Of a stretch of DNA of 64,000 bases, positions 1-9,308 are shown piece by piece (position 1 is the first letter of the stretch; the number at the start of each line of letters is the position of its first letter). The position numbers were made by a program, and so were the translations under genes. This stretch comes from a virus. A model generated the notes under the pieces. The model had not been told where the DNA came from. It saw only the letters and a list, made by a program, of their open reading frames with translations, and ran no database searches. The DNA lies in IMG/VR virus record IMGVR_UViG_3300030333_002885, positions 1 to 64,000 of that record. One strand, 5' to 3'.

Positions 1-99
1 ATGGAAGTAATGCACGAGCGTAATGCTCACAACTTCCCACTTGACTTAGCATCTGCTGAGACATCTGAGGTTGCACTCATTGCTCCTTCTGTAGGTTAA
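1..99 (+). CDS. psbA: Photosystem II D1 protein, C-terminal end (partial)
   Basis: The window opens inside psbA; only the last 32 codons are present, so the codon at position 1 is an internal methionine, not the start. D1 is the photosystem II reaction-centre protein, and phages carry it to keep electron flow going in infected cyanobacteria. The visible end contains the manganese-cluster ligands: the MHERNAH stretch (His332, Glu333, His337 in D1 numbering) and the DLA end (Asp342, Ala344). Fifteen residues follow Ala344, matching the C-terminal extension that CtpA removes. Identification is firm although nine tenths of the gene lies outside the window. Confidence 0.97.
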   Translation: MEVMHERNAHNFPLDLASAETSEVALIAPSVG

Positions 100-236
100 T
101 GAAATTAAAAAGACCATTGAAACACTGCAAGTTATCCCAGATGCAATTCTTTTACTGGGATGAGTTGCCTGAAGATGATGAGTCTGATATAATAGGGGGG
201 TCAAACGACCCCCTTTTTTTATGCACTTATTATTAA
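99..236 (+). CDS. Possible 45-residue ORF overlapping the psbA stop
   Basis: This ORF starts at the TAATG that ends psbA, an arrangement common for real genes in this genome. It encodes a basic start, an aromatic patch (QFFYWDE) and an acidic run. Its last third runs through the strong terminator at 196-220, which argues against it. I recognise no family. It may be a coupled small protein or chance. Confidence 0.25.
   Translation: MKLKRPLKHCKLSQMQFFYWDELPEDDESDIIGGSNDPLFLCTYY
165..193 (+). promoter_or_regulatory. Host-type promoter at the end of the psbA transcript
   Basis: TTGCCT at 165-170 and a perfect TATAAT at 188-193 are separated by 17 bases. The start point would be near 200, inside the 5' arm of the terminator hairpin at 196-220, so the new transcript would lack a complete hairpin. 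It would serve the genes from 221 onward. Confidence 0.4.
196..220 (+). terminator. Rho-independent terminator after psbA
   Basis: A perfect 7-bp stem, GGGGGTC (196-202) with GACCCCC (207-213), has an AAAC loop and is followed by seven T. It would end the psbA transcript. Confidence 0.9.
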
Positions 237-310
237 CATTGATTTGTATTGGTCTAATAGCATTAGCAATTGTATTTTCAATTCTTAACCGTTACGATCC
301 ACATGGATAA
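221..310 (+). CDS. 29-residue single-span membrane protein
   Basis: An ATG directly after the terminator T-run opens a 29-codon ORF. It is almost entirely hydrophobic (LLLTLICIGLIALAIVFSIL) with a short charged tail, so it would be one transmembrane helix. Its last codons overlap the start of the next gene (ATGGATAA, 303-310). I see no clear ribosome-binding site. Small hydrophobic ORFs near psbA occur in other cyanophages, but I cannot name this one. Confidence 0.4.
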   Translation: MHLLLTLICIGLIALAIVFSILNRYDPHG

Positions 311-557
311 AATAGATACACAAGGGATGAGTGGTCCTCCTACCAGAGGTAGTAAGGATAATGTATTTCCTAAGGATGAGAATGGTGAACCTATCTATCC
401 ACCATTTAATCCTACACCATTAACATTACTTGAACCTAAACTTAGGGAAGAACTTAAGGAGTTGATTAATGAAGTATTGGATGAGAGAGAACATCAGAAA
501 AGATTGCAAGGACCATACGATATATACGAAGATGATGATGCAGTCGGGAGTGTATGA
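303..557 (+). CDS. Conserved-looking small hypothetical protein, 84 aa
   Basis: This is a soluble, acidic protein. The N-terminal half is rich in Gly, Pro and Asn (GMSGPPTRG, PPFNPTP), followed by a charged helix (EPKLREELKELINEVLDER) and an acidic tail. I chose ATG 303 rather than the upstream in-frame ATG at 270 because 303 overlaps the stop of the small membrane ORF and the earlier codons look like shadow sequence of that ORF. The 3' end overlaps the next gene by four bases (ATGA), so it is probably co-translated. No function can be assigned. Confidence 0.6.
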   Translation: MDKIDTQGMSGPPTRGSKDNVFPKDENGEPIYPPFNPTPLTLLEPKLREELKELINEVLDEREHQKRLQGPYDIYEDDDAVGSV

Positions 558-883
558 AGAAGCTGACAAAGGAGGAGATTGGGTACAAGACCACAGATAA
601 ATTATCTAAGATGTGGTTACTCAATCCTCACGACCATCATTTTCTCTATCAGAGAGATGATGGTTCTTACTATGGATTTACTCACATGAAAGGAGAGGAT
701 CCAGAGGAATGGTTTTGGGAGGCACATGGTATACAACTAGAGTTGTTTCCACCACCACCTCCTAAGAAGATTACATTCACACAAGAGCAACTTGATCGTG
801 CTCCCCATCATAATATTCTAGAAAAATATTATGGTAAAGATTGGAAACCTGTACCACAAGAAGGATTGGAGGATCACTTCTAA
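554..883 (+). CDS. Hypothetical protein, 109 aa
   Basis: The start overlaps the previous stop (ATGA), pointing to one operon. The protein is soluble and rich in His, Trp and Tyr, with a six-proline run near residue 68 and an acidic C-terminus. There is no signal peptide or membrane helix. It ends in TAATG, handing over to the next small ORF. I recognise no domain. Confidence 0.65.
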   Translation: MKKLTKEEIGYKTTDKLSKMWLLNPHDHHFLYQRDDGSYYGFTHMKGEDPEEWFWEAHGIQLELFPPPPPKKITFTQEQLDRAPHHNILEKYYGKDWKPVPQEGLEDHF

Positions 884-1005
884 TGAGAACACAGAACAAA
901 GAAAACTATTACTATGTCTTTTGGGTCGTAGCAATGGTAGCTTTTATTATCCCTCAAGTATTCACTGCCTATGGCATTCTTAAAATAGTGGAGTATCTAC
1001 AATGA
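883..1005 (+). CDS. 40-residue membrane protein
   Basis: This small ORF starts on the TAATG of the preceding gene and its stop overlaps the purN start (ATGA at 1002-1005). It encodes a polar N-terminus and one strong hydrophobic segment (YVFWVVAMVAFIIPQVF), so it would be a single-pass membrane protein. Two tight overlaps support real translation. Function unknown. Confidence 0.5.
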   Translation: MRTQNKENYYYVFWVVAMVAFIIPQVFTAYGILKIVEYLQ

Positions 1006-1506
1006 GACTAGCTGTTATGTGCTCTGGAGAGGGTACAAACTTCGAGAACATAGTACACTCATGTCCTAAGCATGATGTTGTACTCATGGTGTATAACAAA
1101 AAGAAATGTAAGGCAAGGAAGAGAGCAGAAAGACTAGACATACCTTGCGTCTACAGTAAGGATGAGGATGATATTATTAAGATTCTCCATGCATATAATG
1201 TTGATATGATTGTCATGGCAGGGTGGATGAAGATAGTCTCTAAGAAATTCTGTGATGAATTTCCTGGTAGAATAATTAATTTACATCCATCATTACTTCC
1301 AAAGTACAAAGGACTTAATGCTATAGAGCAAGCACTTAAAGCAGGTGAATGTGAAACAGGATGCACTGTTCATTTTGTTAACGAATATCTTGACTCAGGT
1401 GCTATAATAAAGCAACAACAAGTTCCTATTCTTCCTGGAGAAACAGTTGAATCTTTAACAAGAGCAGTTCAACAATGTGAACATCACCTTCTACCCCTAG
1501 TCATCA

Positions 1507-1517
<11 letters not shown>
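1002..1517 (+). CDS. purN: Phosphoribosylglycinamide formyltransferase
   Basis: PurN moves a formyl group from 10-formyl-tetrahydrofolate to glycinamide ribonucleotide, the third step of purine synthesis. The catalytic triad of the family is visible: Asn93 and His95 in INLHPSLLPKYKGL, and Asp131 in YLDSGA. A glycine-rich phosphate-binding loop (SGEGTN) is at residues 8-13. The 171 residues are slightly short compared with bacterial PurN (about 210), mainly at the C-terminus. Cyanophages carry purN to raise purine supply during replication. It overlaps the preceding gene by four bases. Confidence 0.95.
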
Positions 1518-2385
<868 letters not shown>

Positions 2386-2405
<20 letters not shown>

Positions 2406-2973
2406 AGAGAAATTATTATTTCCTACAAAAATAATAGTTTCTGAAGATTCAGATTTTATGTCGTATAGACATGATCTAATAACATGGATGATAGATTATT
2501 CACATAAACATGAAACAAATCATAGGAGTAATTATGGTGGGTATCAAAGTCCAGATAATTTTTACTTAGAAGAATCTTTTGCACCATTATTAAATAGAAT
2601 ATCAGAACATATTGTTGCAACTAAAAAAGAATATTGTAAAGATACTGTGTTGGAGTGGGATAAACTAAGACTATGTAATATGTGGTTTAATTTTAATCAT
2701 AAGTATTGTTATAATGTAACTCATACTCATCCAGGATGTTTACTCGCTGGTGTTTTATGGATACGAATACCAGATGATGTAGACCCTCCTCCAATTAAGT
2801 TCGAGGATCCAATGGCATTTGTTACTTCAGAGATCATGGATGATACTCATATAAATTTTACTCCTGTTGACGGACAGATGGCTATGTTCCCTGCACATAT
2901 ACCTCATAGAGTTGATATAAATGATAGTGATCAGACTCGTATCTCACTATCATTTAATTTGGTGAATCACTAA
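2386..2973 (+). CDS. Putative 2OG-Fe(II) oxygenase (TIGR02466-like)
   Basis: This is probably a 2-oxoglutarate and iron dependent dioxygenase of the TIGR02466 type that is frequent in cyanophages. The visible pattern is HTHPG with His113/His115, then the FPAHIPHRV block with His171/His174, then Arg185 in RISLSFN for the 2OG carboxylate. The length (195 aa) fits the family. The substrate is unknown. It is followed directly, at a one-base overlap, by a second oxygenase-like gene, so the two are probably co-translated. Confidence 0.7.
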
Positions 2974-3461
2974 TGAATAAAGAAGTTAAAGATAATTTTT
3001 TAGAGAAGGATTACTTTGAACATCTTAAGAAAGAAGTATCAGGGTGTAATTTTCCTTGGCTTTATCAATCAAATGTTGCTAACTATGGTGAGGCACAGGC
3101 AGATCATTTTTATTTTGTTCATAGATTATATGAGGATCATGTACCTGAAAGTAGTTTCTTTGAAGAGATTAAACCTGTACTAAAACAATTGAATGTTGCA
3201 GCTCTTATCAGAGCAAGGATATTGTTGTATGTTAATCAAGGTAAGCAGATCATTCATGAGAGACATACTGATTATCCTTTTCCTCATGGTGCAGCTTTAG
3301 TTTATCTTAATACTTGTAATGGTTTTACAGAGTTTGATGATGGTGAGAGGGTATTGAATAAGGAGAATAGATTAGTAACCTTTGATGGATCTAAGGAACA
3401 TAGCAGTTCTACCTGTACTGATGAGAAGATGAGATTGGTTCTAGCAATTAATTACTTCTGA
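2973..3461 (+). CDS. Putative 2OG-Fe(II) oxygenase, 162 aa
   Basis: A small protein with the jelly-roll oxygenase signature: His98-x-Asp100 in ERHTDYP, a conserved-type strand (AALVYLNTCNGFTEF), His143 in KEHSS and Arg154 in MRLVLAINY. These residues would bind iron and 2-oxoglutarate. It starts on the stop codon of the upstream oxygenase. A late promoter lies right at its end, so it closes this transcription unit. The substrate is unknown. Confidence 0.65.
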   Translation: MNKEVKDNFLEKDYFEHLKKEVSGCNFPWLYQSNVANYGEAQADHFYFVHRLYEDHVPESSFFEEIKPVLKQLNVAALIRARILLYVNQGKQIIHERHTDYPFPHGAALVYLNTCNGFTEFDDGERVLNKENRLVTFDGSKEHSSSTCTDEKMRLVLAINYF

Positions 3462-3467
3462 TAAATA
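3460..3467 (+). promoter_or_regulatory. T4-type late promoter GATAAATA
   Basis: GATAAATA matches the cyanophage version of the T4 late -10 element (read by gp55/gp33-modified polymerase). It lies 26 bases before the first fibre gene at 3493, a suitable leader length, at the switch from metabolic to structural genes. Confidence 0.65.
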
Positions 3468-3492
3468 ACTTAGAAGCGTCTGAGCCTAGATA

Positions 3493-3957
3493 ATGCCCAC
3501 CGCAATTAAGCCAAAACGAAGTACTACCATCGGACAGATTCCAGGTCTGTCCGATCTCCAAGATGGAGAGATGGCCATTAATATTGTAGACCAAAAGATC
3601 TACATTAGAAATGGTAATAATATTGAGACGGTTGCTTCTGCTGCTACTGGTGCGGTTCCTGTATGGAATTACCAGAATGCAAACGCTGCTTTCGTTGTTA
3701 ACAAACGGTATGTAATTGATACATCTGCTGGAGAATTAACTTTCTCGATGCCCACTGTGGGATTATCAGTTGGAGATAGTATCGAACTCCATGATGCAGC
3801 AAATACTTGGCACATAAATAATGTTATTATTACTGACGCTGTGAATAAATTTCGGGATGCAATCGGAAATATAGAGGATCCCCCTCTAATTTTAGATGTT
3901 TCTACGATCACTGTTATGCTTTTATGGAACGGATCTTACTGGAGCATTGTTAGCTGA
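3493..3957 (+). CDS. Virion structural protein, tail fibre-like, 154 aa
   Basis: The N-terminal 45 residues (RRSTTIGQ-type start, LQDGEMAIN, then IYIRNG) match the short attachment module at the start of many phage fibres (Mtd-N type). The C-terminal 100 residues form a beta module that also ends the 1343-residue fibre downstream, with the shared pattern VGDSIELHDAANTW ... LLWNGSYWSI. The gene follows a late promoter and overlaps the next by one base, so it belongs to a late fibre operon. Its exact place in the virion is unknown. Confidence 0.65.
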   Translation: MPTAIKPKRSTTIGQIPGLSDLQDGEMAINIVDQKIYIRNGNNIETVASAATGAVPVWNYQNANAAFVVNKRYVIDTSAGELTFSMPTVGLSVGDSIELHDAANTWHINNVIITDAVNKFRDAIGNIEDPPLILDVSTITVMLLWNGSYWSIVS

Positions 3958-4307
3958 TGGCACTTACACTAAGTAACTCACACTTCCAACCCAAAGATTC
4001 TAAAGGCTACTATGTTTATGCTTTAAGAAGGGATGATGAAGATATGCTTCATCTTACTAAGGTGAGCACAGCATCTACTACTGAAACTTTTGAACCATTT
4101 AGATTGGATGGTACACAGGTAGAAGGCTTCGGCGACTACCAAGATTATGTGGAGGAGACTACGGAACAAAAATCCTTAAGCAACCATCCACAAGATAAAT
4201 ATCAACAGATTCGCTATGACAGGCGAAACATAAATTATTTCCTAGATTCTGATGGATATTTAGTCCTTCAAGTCAATGGATCCCACACTTACTCTGGACC
4301 TGTATAA
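3957..4307 (+). CDS. Hypothetical protein in fibre operon, 116 aa
   Basis: It starts on the stop codon of the preceding gene (TGATGG) and ends 12 bases before the large fibre. The sequence looks soluble and beta-rich with many Tyr, Asp and Gln residues and no membrane segment. A short connector, fibre subunit or assembly factor would fit the position, but no domain is recognised. Confidence 0.6.
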   Translation: MALTLSNSHFQPKDSKGYYVYALRRDDEDMLHLTKVSTASTTETFEPFRLDGTQVEGFGDYQDYVEETTEQKSLSNHPQDKYQQIRYDRRNINYFLDSDGYLVLQVNGSHTYSGPV

Positions 4308-4319
4308 AGAGCACTAACA

Positions 4320-7300
4320 ATGGCAGAATTTAGACTTGGCAGACTGAAGTTCAACTGGCGTGGAGACTGGACAACATCCACCGCCTATGTTGTAGACGAC
4401 ATCGTGAGATTCGGTGCGACTTCATATGTCTGTATCGGTAACCATACCTCACAAAACTTAGAAGCAAACTTCACTAGTGATGCTGCTAATTGGCAGACTC
4501 ATACTAGTGGTTTTGATTATAAAGGCGAGTGGACTGCCTCTACAGCATATGTCGTAGACGATGTTGTACAGGAAGGTGGTAATCTTTATATCTGTACGAG
4601 TCAGCATACCTCTACTGGTTTATCTAGTGATTGGTATAGCACTGATTTCCCTGCAAGATGGGAACTCTACGCAGAAGGTCTTAACTTCAGGGGTAACCTT
4701 ACAACTAATACCTACTATGGTATTAATGATGTTGTAACTTTTGGTGTCCAAGATTATCGTTGTATAGCACCTGTCCAGATTGCTGGAGACATTCATTCTA
4801 AGACTACCGACCCTAATGGTATTGGATCAGATGGATTCTATCCACCTGCTGCTAATTTTAGTGCATTTTCTGCTGCATATAATAATGAGGGATCTTATAT
4901 TGCTACTTCAAGGTATGAGAGAGGAGATATTGTTGAGTATAAGGGATCTACTTATGTTGCTATTGGTACTAACCCACAAGCTAAACAGCCTAACGAGAAC
5001 CCAGACGAATGGAAGTTCCTTAACTTAGGTATTGGTACAGGTGGTAATGATGCATGGGATCAAACTTCAGACTATGCTAAAGGTCAACTTGTAAGATTTG
5101 GTGGTAACACCTATCAAGCTGATGCATTAAAGATTGAGGCATGGCAGAGACCAACAGGTATTGGTAGTACTACAGTAGACACAGGTATTAATGGTTGGTC
5201 ACTAGTTCATCGTGGATTTAATTGGACTGGTGCTTATGTAACATCAACCTACTATGAGATTGGTGACATCGCTGAGTTCCAGTCTTCAGCATACATTTCA
5301 GTTGCATCTACTAACTACGGAACAACTCCTGGTACTGATCCAACTATATGGCAAGCATTTGCTATCGGAGATAGTGCAGCACTCTTAACGACTAAGGGTG
5401 ACCTACTCACTAGAAACGGTACAGGCCCAACGAGACAGGGTATTGGTACTCAAGGTACATTCCTGAATGTAAGTACGAGTGATGAAATTACATGGGAATT
5501 TGCTGCTAAAAGAACTAAAGTTTATTATGTTGACGCACAGAGGGGATCGAACGCTAAGTCTGGAGAGTCTCCCGACGCTGCATTCGGAACCATTGCGTTT
5601 GCATGTACATCAACAAATCCACAGTTAGATATTGTTGATGCAGTATATGATAATACAACTGGTATTACTACCATTTCTACAGCAACCAACCACGGTATGT
5701 TCGTGGGTGGTGAGATTAAATTAGTCGGACTACACTTCACTTGTGCCTCTGGATTAGGTCCAGGTACTGACTTCCCATCAGGTTTAGAGGGTTACTACTT
5801 TACTATCTCTGGTATTAATAGTGACAGACAGTTCGTAACTCGTGTTGGTGCTTCAACAATACCACACACATATTCAAATCCTCAGCCTGCTGGATCATTA
5901 AACCAAGTTACTAACGCAGCACCAGTTATTCTAAAACTATCTGCTGGTGTGTTCAATGAGGACTTACCTATTGTTCTACCTAAGAACTTCTCCATCGCTG
6001 GTGATGTTCTAAGAGGTTCAACAGTTCAACCTAACTCAGGTGTATCGACTGATGGTGTCACACCGAATGATCGTTCAACGATGTTCTATGTGTCTGACGC
6101 TACAACAATTCAGGGTATTACTATGAAGGGATTGAAAGGATTCGACTATGATCCTGCTGATCCATTCAATACAGATTTAATGCAACACAAGGTTGGTGTT
6201 GGTACTACTGCTTGCGGTGTGTATGTAAGACTCAACCCTAACGAATCTATCCTAACAAGATCTCCATACATCAAAGACTGTACTACATTCTCTGATGTTG
6301 CTAAAGATGGAACAGGTCATGGTGGTGGTATTGGTGTTCTAATTGAGGGTGGACAACATCACTTGAACCCAGAAGGTGCAGGATATAAGTCTATGGTGTT
6401 TGATGCATTTACTAACATCCATTCCGATGGTGTTGGATTTATGCTAGAAGATGACGCTGTTGCTGAAGTTGTATCTTGCTTCACATACTACTGTCGTTTC
6501 GGTTACTTCTCTGATGATGGATCTGAGATCAGATCTCTATCAGGTAACAACTCTTATGGTACTTACGGTTCTGTTGCTACAGGATTCTCTACTCATGAGG
6601 TTCCAAGACCAGGAAAACTTTACGGTGATAAGATGGTCACCGTTGTGGGTACTTATGTTGGTACTCTTGCTGTTGGTGCTACTATGCGTGGTACTGTATC
6701 AGGTGCTCGTGCTACCTTAACTAATGATCAGTCTGCTGCTGACGCTATCTACTTCAAGTACAATACTGGATTTGGTAACACATCTAGTGAACCTGCTCTC
6801 ATTAACGGTGCAGTAGGTATGGGTACTACAGTATTCACTCCTGGTGAGTATGTTGAACTTGATTCTGTTGGTGCAGGTGCTACTGGATACTTCCGAGTTG
6901 GTACAGGTGCTAACGCTGTTGCTGGACAGAAAGATATTCTTCTTGAGGTTGCTGGACTATCCACTACTCCTACGGTTGGAGATGCGATAGGATTCACAAC
7001 AGTTGGTCTGGGATTCTCCGATACGAACACTTATATTGTTAGAACACAGACGAATTATGTTGAGGGTAATAAGTTTGATGTTAATGAGGCAATCTATGAT
7101 CCTAATGTAGGTATCGTAACAGTCTATACATCAGAACCTCACAACTTACTCTACGGAGATTATATTAGAGTTACTACTGGATCTCTCTGCTTTACTTGTG
7201 ATAAGGATGGTAACATATCATCTACTGCATATCCTAGAGCGACTGACCCAATCGCTAACCAGCCAATTCCTGTTCTTACAGGTACTGGTTCAACAACTCT

Positions 7301-8351
7301 AGTCTTTAACTGCTTAAACACTAGTGGTGAAAATGAAGCATCTACTTATACTGGAGACCATGCATACATTGGTATGCAAGGTGGTATAGGTAAGACATCT
7401 ACTGATGCAATCCTTGCTGCTACTGGTCGTGCTACTGTTACTATCGCTCCTGGAAAAGGAGGCTCACCTGATATAGGTAATGACGGTCAAGAATTTGTAA
7501 TGAGAAGTAAGTTCTCCAAGATCAGACTAACTGGTCATGACTTCCTACTCATTGGTGTTGGTAACACAACTGAAACAAATTATCCTAATGTAAATGAGAA
7601 CAATGCTTCTCAGGGTAATGAGACTACGATTCAGAACACTGGTAAGATCTTCTTCGTATCTACTGACCAAGGAGGTAACTTCAGGGTTGGAGAATACTTC
7701 TCAGTTAACCAGTTAACTGGTGCTGCTACCTTGGACGCTTCCGCATTCAACCTTTCTGGTTTGACCGAACTACGATTGGGTGCTATCGGTGGTCAGATTG
7801 GTGAAGCGATTAACGAATTCTCCTCTGATGAAACAATGAGTGGAGATTCTAACCTCGCTGTTCCTACTGAGAAAGCAACTCGTGGATTCCTAACGAGAGG
7901 TAAGATGGATGGAACATCTGGCATCTTAGTTCCTCCTCGTGGTGCTCAGTCAGGTAGACCTACTGGTGCTGACTTACTAGAAGGTGGTCTCCGTTATGAC
8001 ACTGATGCTAATGGATTTGAATTCTACAATGGTACAGGATGGTTACCACTAGGTGCTTACGCTAATGTTAATGTAACTGGTAACGGTACTACTCTTAAGA
8101 ACAAAGAGCAAGCATTCTGTAACACAACAAGCGGTTCATTTACCATCACGCTACCTGGATCTCCAGTCCAAGGTGACACAATTAGAATCTTTGATGTCGC
8201 AGACACATTTGATTCCAGTCCATTAACTATCAATAGAAACGGCAACCCAATCATGGGTGATGCTCAAGACATGACAGTTAATACTGAGGGTGCTGCATTT
8301 GAAATGGTCTTCTATGATGGCGTACAAGGATGGAGAATTATCACCATCTAA
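4320..8351 (+). CDS. Large modular tail fibre protein, 1343 aa
   Basis: The first 340 residues hold about six copies of a short beta module of the CBM5/12 type (pattern W..ST.YVVDDIV...G..Y.C), known in chitinases and phage fibres as a sugar-binding fold. The middle contains a right-handed beta-helix-like region that starts with YVDAQRGSNAKSGESPDAAFGTI, the usual entry of pectate-lyase-like phage fibres. The last 100 residues (from about TGNGTTLKNK) repeat the terminal module of the gene at 3493. It probably binds host surface polysaccharide. A terminator follows at 8360. Confidence 0.85.
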   Translation: MAEFRLGRLKFNWRGDWTTSTAYVVDDIVRFGATSYVCIGNHTSQNLEANFTSDAANWQTHTSGFDYKGEWTASTAYVVDDVVQEGGNLYICTSQHTSTGLSSDWYSTDFPARWELYAEGLNFRGNLTTNTYYGINDVVTFGVQDYRCIAPVQIAGDIHSKTTDPNGIGSDGFYPPAANFSAFSAAYNNEGSYIATSRYERGDIVEYKGSTYVAIGTNPQAKQPNENPDEWKFLNLGIGTGGNDAWDQTSDYAKGQLVRFGGNTYQADALKIEAWQRPTGIGSTTVDTGINGWSLVHRGFNWTGAYVTSTYYEIGDIAEFQSSAYISVASTNYGTTPGTDPTIWQAFAIGDSAALLTTKGDLLTRNGTGPTRQGIGTQGTFLNVSTSDEITWEFAAKRTKVYYVDAQRGSNAKSGESPDAAFGTIAFACTSTNPQLDIVDAVYDNTTGITTISTATNHGMFVGGEIKLVGLHFTCASGLGPGTDFPSGLEGYYFTISGINSDRQFVTRVGASTIPHTYSNPQPAGSLNQVTNAAPVILKLSAGVFNEDLPIVLPKNFSIAGDVLRGSTVQPNSGVSTDGVTPNDRSTMFYVSDATTIQGITMKGLKGFDYDPADPFNTDLMQHKVGVGTTACGVYVRLNPNESILTRSPYIKDCTTFSDVAKDGTGHGGGIGVLIEGGQHHLNPEGAGYKSMVFDAFTNIHSDGVGFMLEDDAVAEVVSCFTYYCRFGYFSDDGSEIRSLSGNNSYGTYGSVATGFSTHEVPRPGKLYGDKMVTVVGTYVGTLAVGATMRGTVSGARATLTNDQSAADAIYFKYNTGFGNTSSEPALINGAVGMGTTVFTPGEYVELDSVGAGATGYFRVGTGANAVAGQKDILLEVAGLSTTPTVGDAIGFTTVGLGFSDTNTYIVRTQTNYVEGNKFDVNEAIYDPNVGIVTVYTSEPHNLLYGDYIRVTTGSLCFTCDKDGNISSTAYPRATDPIANQPIPVLTGTGSTTLVFNCLNTSGENEASTYTGDHAYIGMQGGIGKTSTDAILAATGRATVTIAPGKGGSPDIGNDGQEFVMRSKFSKIRLTGHDFLLIGVGNTTETNYPNVNENNASQGNETTIQNTGKIFFVSTDQGGNFRVGEYFSVNQLTGAATLDASAFNLSGLTELRLGAIGGQIGEAINEFSSDETMSGDSNLAVPTEKATRGFLTRGKMDGTSGILVPPRGAQSGRPTGADLLEGGLRYDTDANGFEFYNGTGWLPLGAYANVNVTGNGTTLKNKEQAFCNTTSGSFTITLPGSPVQGDTIRIFDVADTFDSSPLTINRNGNPIMGDAQDMTVNTEGAAFEMVFYDGVQGWRIITI

Positions 8352-8359
8352 TTCCTCAC

Positions 8360-8382
8360 GGGAGTGTCTATCACTCCCTTTT
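8360..8382 (+). terminator. Terminator after the large fibre
   Basis: GGGAGTG (8360-8366) pairs perfectly with CACTCCC (8372-8378) around a TCTAT loop, followed by TTTT. It ends the first fibre transcript 15 bases before the next late promoter. Confidence 0.75.
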
Positions 8383-8396
8383 CGTTATATCTTTTT

Positions 8397-8403
8397 CTAA
8401 ATA
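8397..8403 (+). promoter_or_regulatory. Late promoter CTAAATA
   Basis: CTAAATA lies between the terminator at 8360-8382 and the ATG at 8426. The predicted start is about six bases downstream, giving a leader of roughly 17 bases for the cysteine-rich protein. Confidence 0.6.
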
Positions 8404-8425
8404 CTAATACCACAGAGTATCAGCA

Positions 8426-9271
8426 ATGGCTAATTATCAAACATATAAAAAATTGCAGGGGGACCAAGCGGTTATAGCAAACTCGTTAGGACCAGCACAG
8501 GTTAGTGGATTCTCTACTGCTGTAACATGTAGGTACATGTTTAGTAACTGCTGTTACTGGAGTCCATCAAACGGAGGTTGCTGTTGCTTATGGACTGCAC
8601 CAGCTAAGGCATTGACAATTCGATTTGAATTACAAGCATCTGGTGGATCAGGTGGTGGAGGAAGATGTTGCCAGTCTAACATGGGAATTCCTGGTGGATC
8701 TGGTTCTTATGCGATGAAGCAAATATATTCACACAAAGGAGACTATACTCCAGGATCTTCACAATATACAATCTGTGCAGGTGGTAGTAACAGATGTAGT
8801 TGTTGTGGATGCTGTCATGGTAGAACAGGTTGCGGATTCTGTGGTTGCGTAACTTATGTTCAGGGTAGTGGATTGAATAATTTCTGTGCTAACGGTGGTG
8901 CTTGGGGTAGACAGAAGTGTGGTGGTTGGTGCTACAACTGTGCTTACCATGCTCAGTGCAACCAGTGCTACAGTGAGGTTCAGTCTTGCTCATGTGGTTA
9001 CGACTTTGCTATCGGTGGAGTTCGTTCTACATATCACGCTAACCAGTATTGCCATACTGAGTTTAGACAAATGGCATCAGGTGCTTCTGGTCCTTGGGGT
9101 GCTCCAGCATCATACGGAAGAGACTTCTGTTCTAGAGGACCGATTCGTGGATGCTGTAATGGTCACTCACTCTATCCAGGTGGCGGTGGATTTAGTCCAT
9201 CTACTCAAGGTTCTAACTGTTGGGGTGATTGGGGACAAGCAGGTATGGTTGTCGTCACTACATGGTCTTAA
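8426..9271 (+). CDS. Cysteine- and glycine-rich structural protein, 281 aa
   Basis: By my count 30 of 281 residues are cysteine, many in CC, CCC or CxC groups (NGGCCCLW, RCSCCGCCHGR, CGYDF). It is also rich in Gly, Tyr and Trp. The start is a short polar segment and the end (QAGMVVVTTW) is a strand seen at the end of glycine-rich phage fibre domains. It has its own late promoter and terminator-bounded slot between fibre genes, so it is probably a virion component. There is no signal peptide. Disulfide cross-linking or metal binding are both possible. Codon use looks like its neighbours. Confidence 0.7.
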   Translation: MANYQTYKKLQGDQAVIANSLGPAQVSGFSTAVTCRYMFSNCCYWSPSNGGCCCLWTAPAKALTIRFELQASGGSGGGGRCCQSNMGIPGGSGSYAMKQIYSHKGDYTPGSSQYTICAGGSNRCSCCGCCHGRTGCGFCGCVTYVQGSGLNNFCANGGAWGRQKCGGWCYNCAYHAQCNQCYSEVQSCSCGYDFAIGGVRSTYHANQYCHTEFRQMASGASGPWGAPASYGRDFCSRGPIRGCCNGHSLYPGGGGFSPSTQGSNCWGDWGQAGMVVVTTWS

Positions 9272-9277
9272 TAAATA
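9270..9277 (+). promoter_or_regulatory. Late promoter ATAAATA
   Basis: ATAAATA (9271-9277) overlaps the stop region of the cysteine-rich gene and lies 32 bases before the ATG at 9309. An AAGGAG-like stretch follows in the leader. Confidence 0.6.
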
Positions 9278-9308
9278 ACAAATGAAGGAGAACACCTGAA
9301 AAAATCCA

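Noticed and set aside
9281-9308. Five-codon ORF in the leader of the 9309 gene
   Set aside because: ATGAAGGAG is better explained as the ribosome-binding stretch than as a leader peptide; nothing suggests attenuation.
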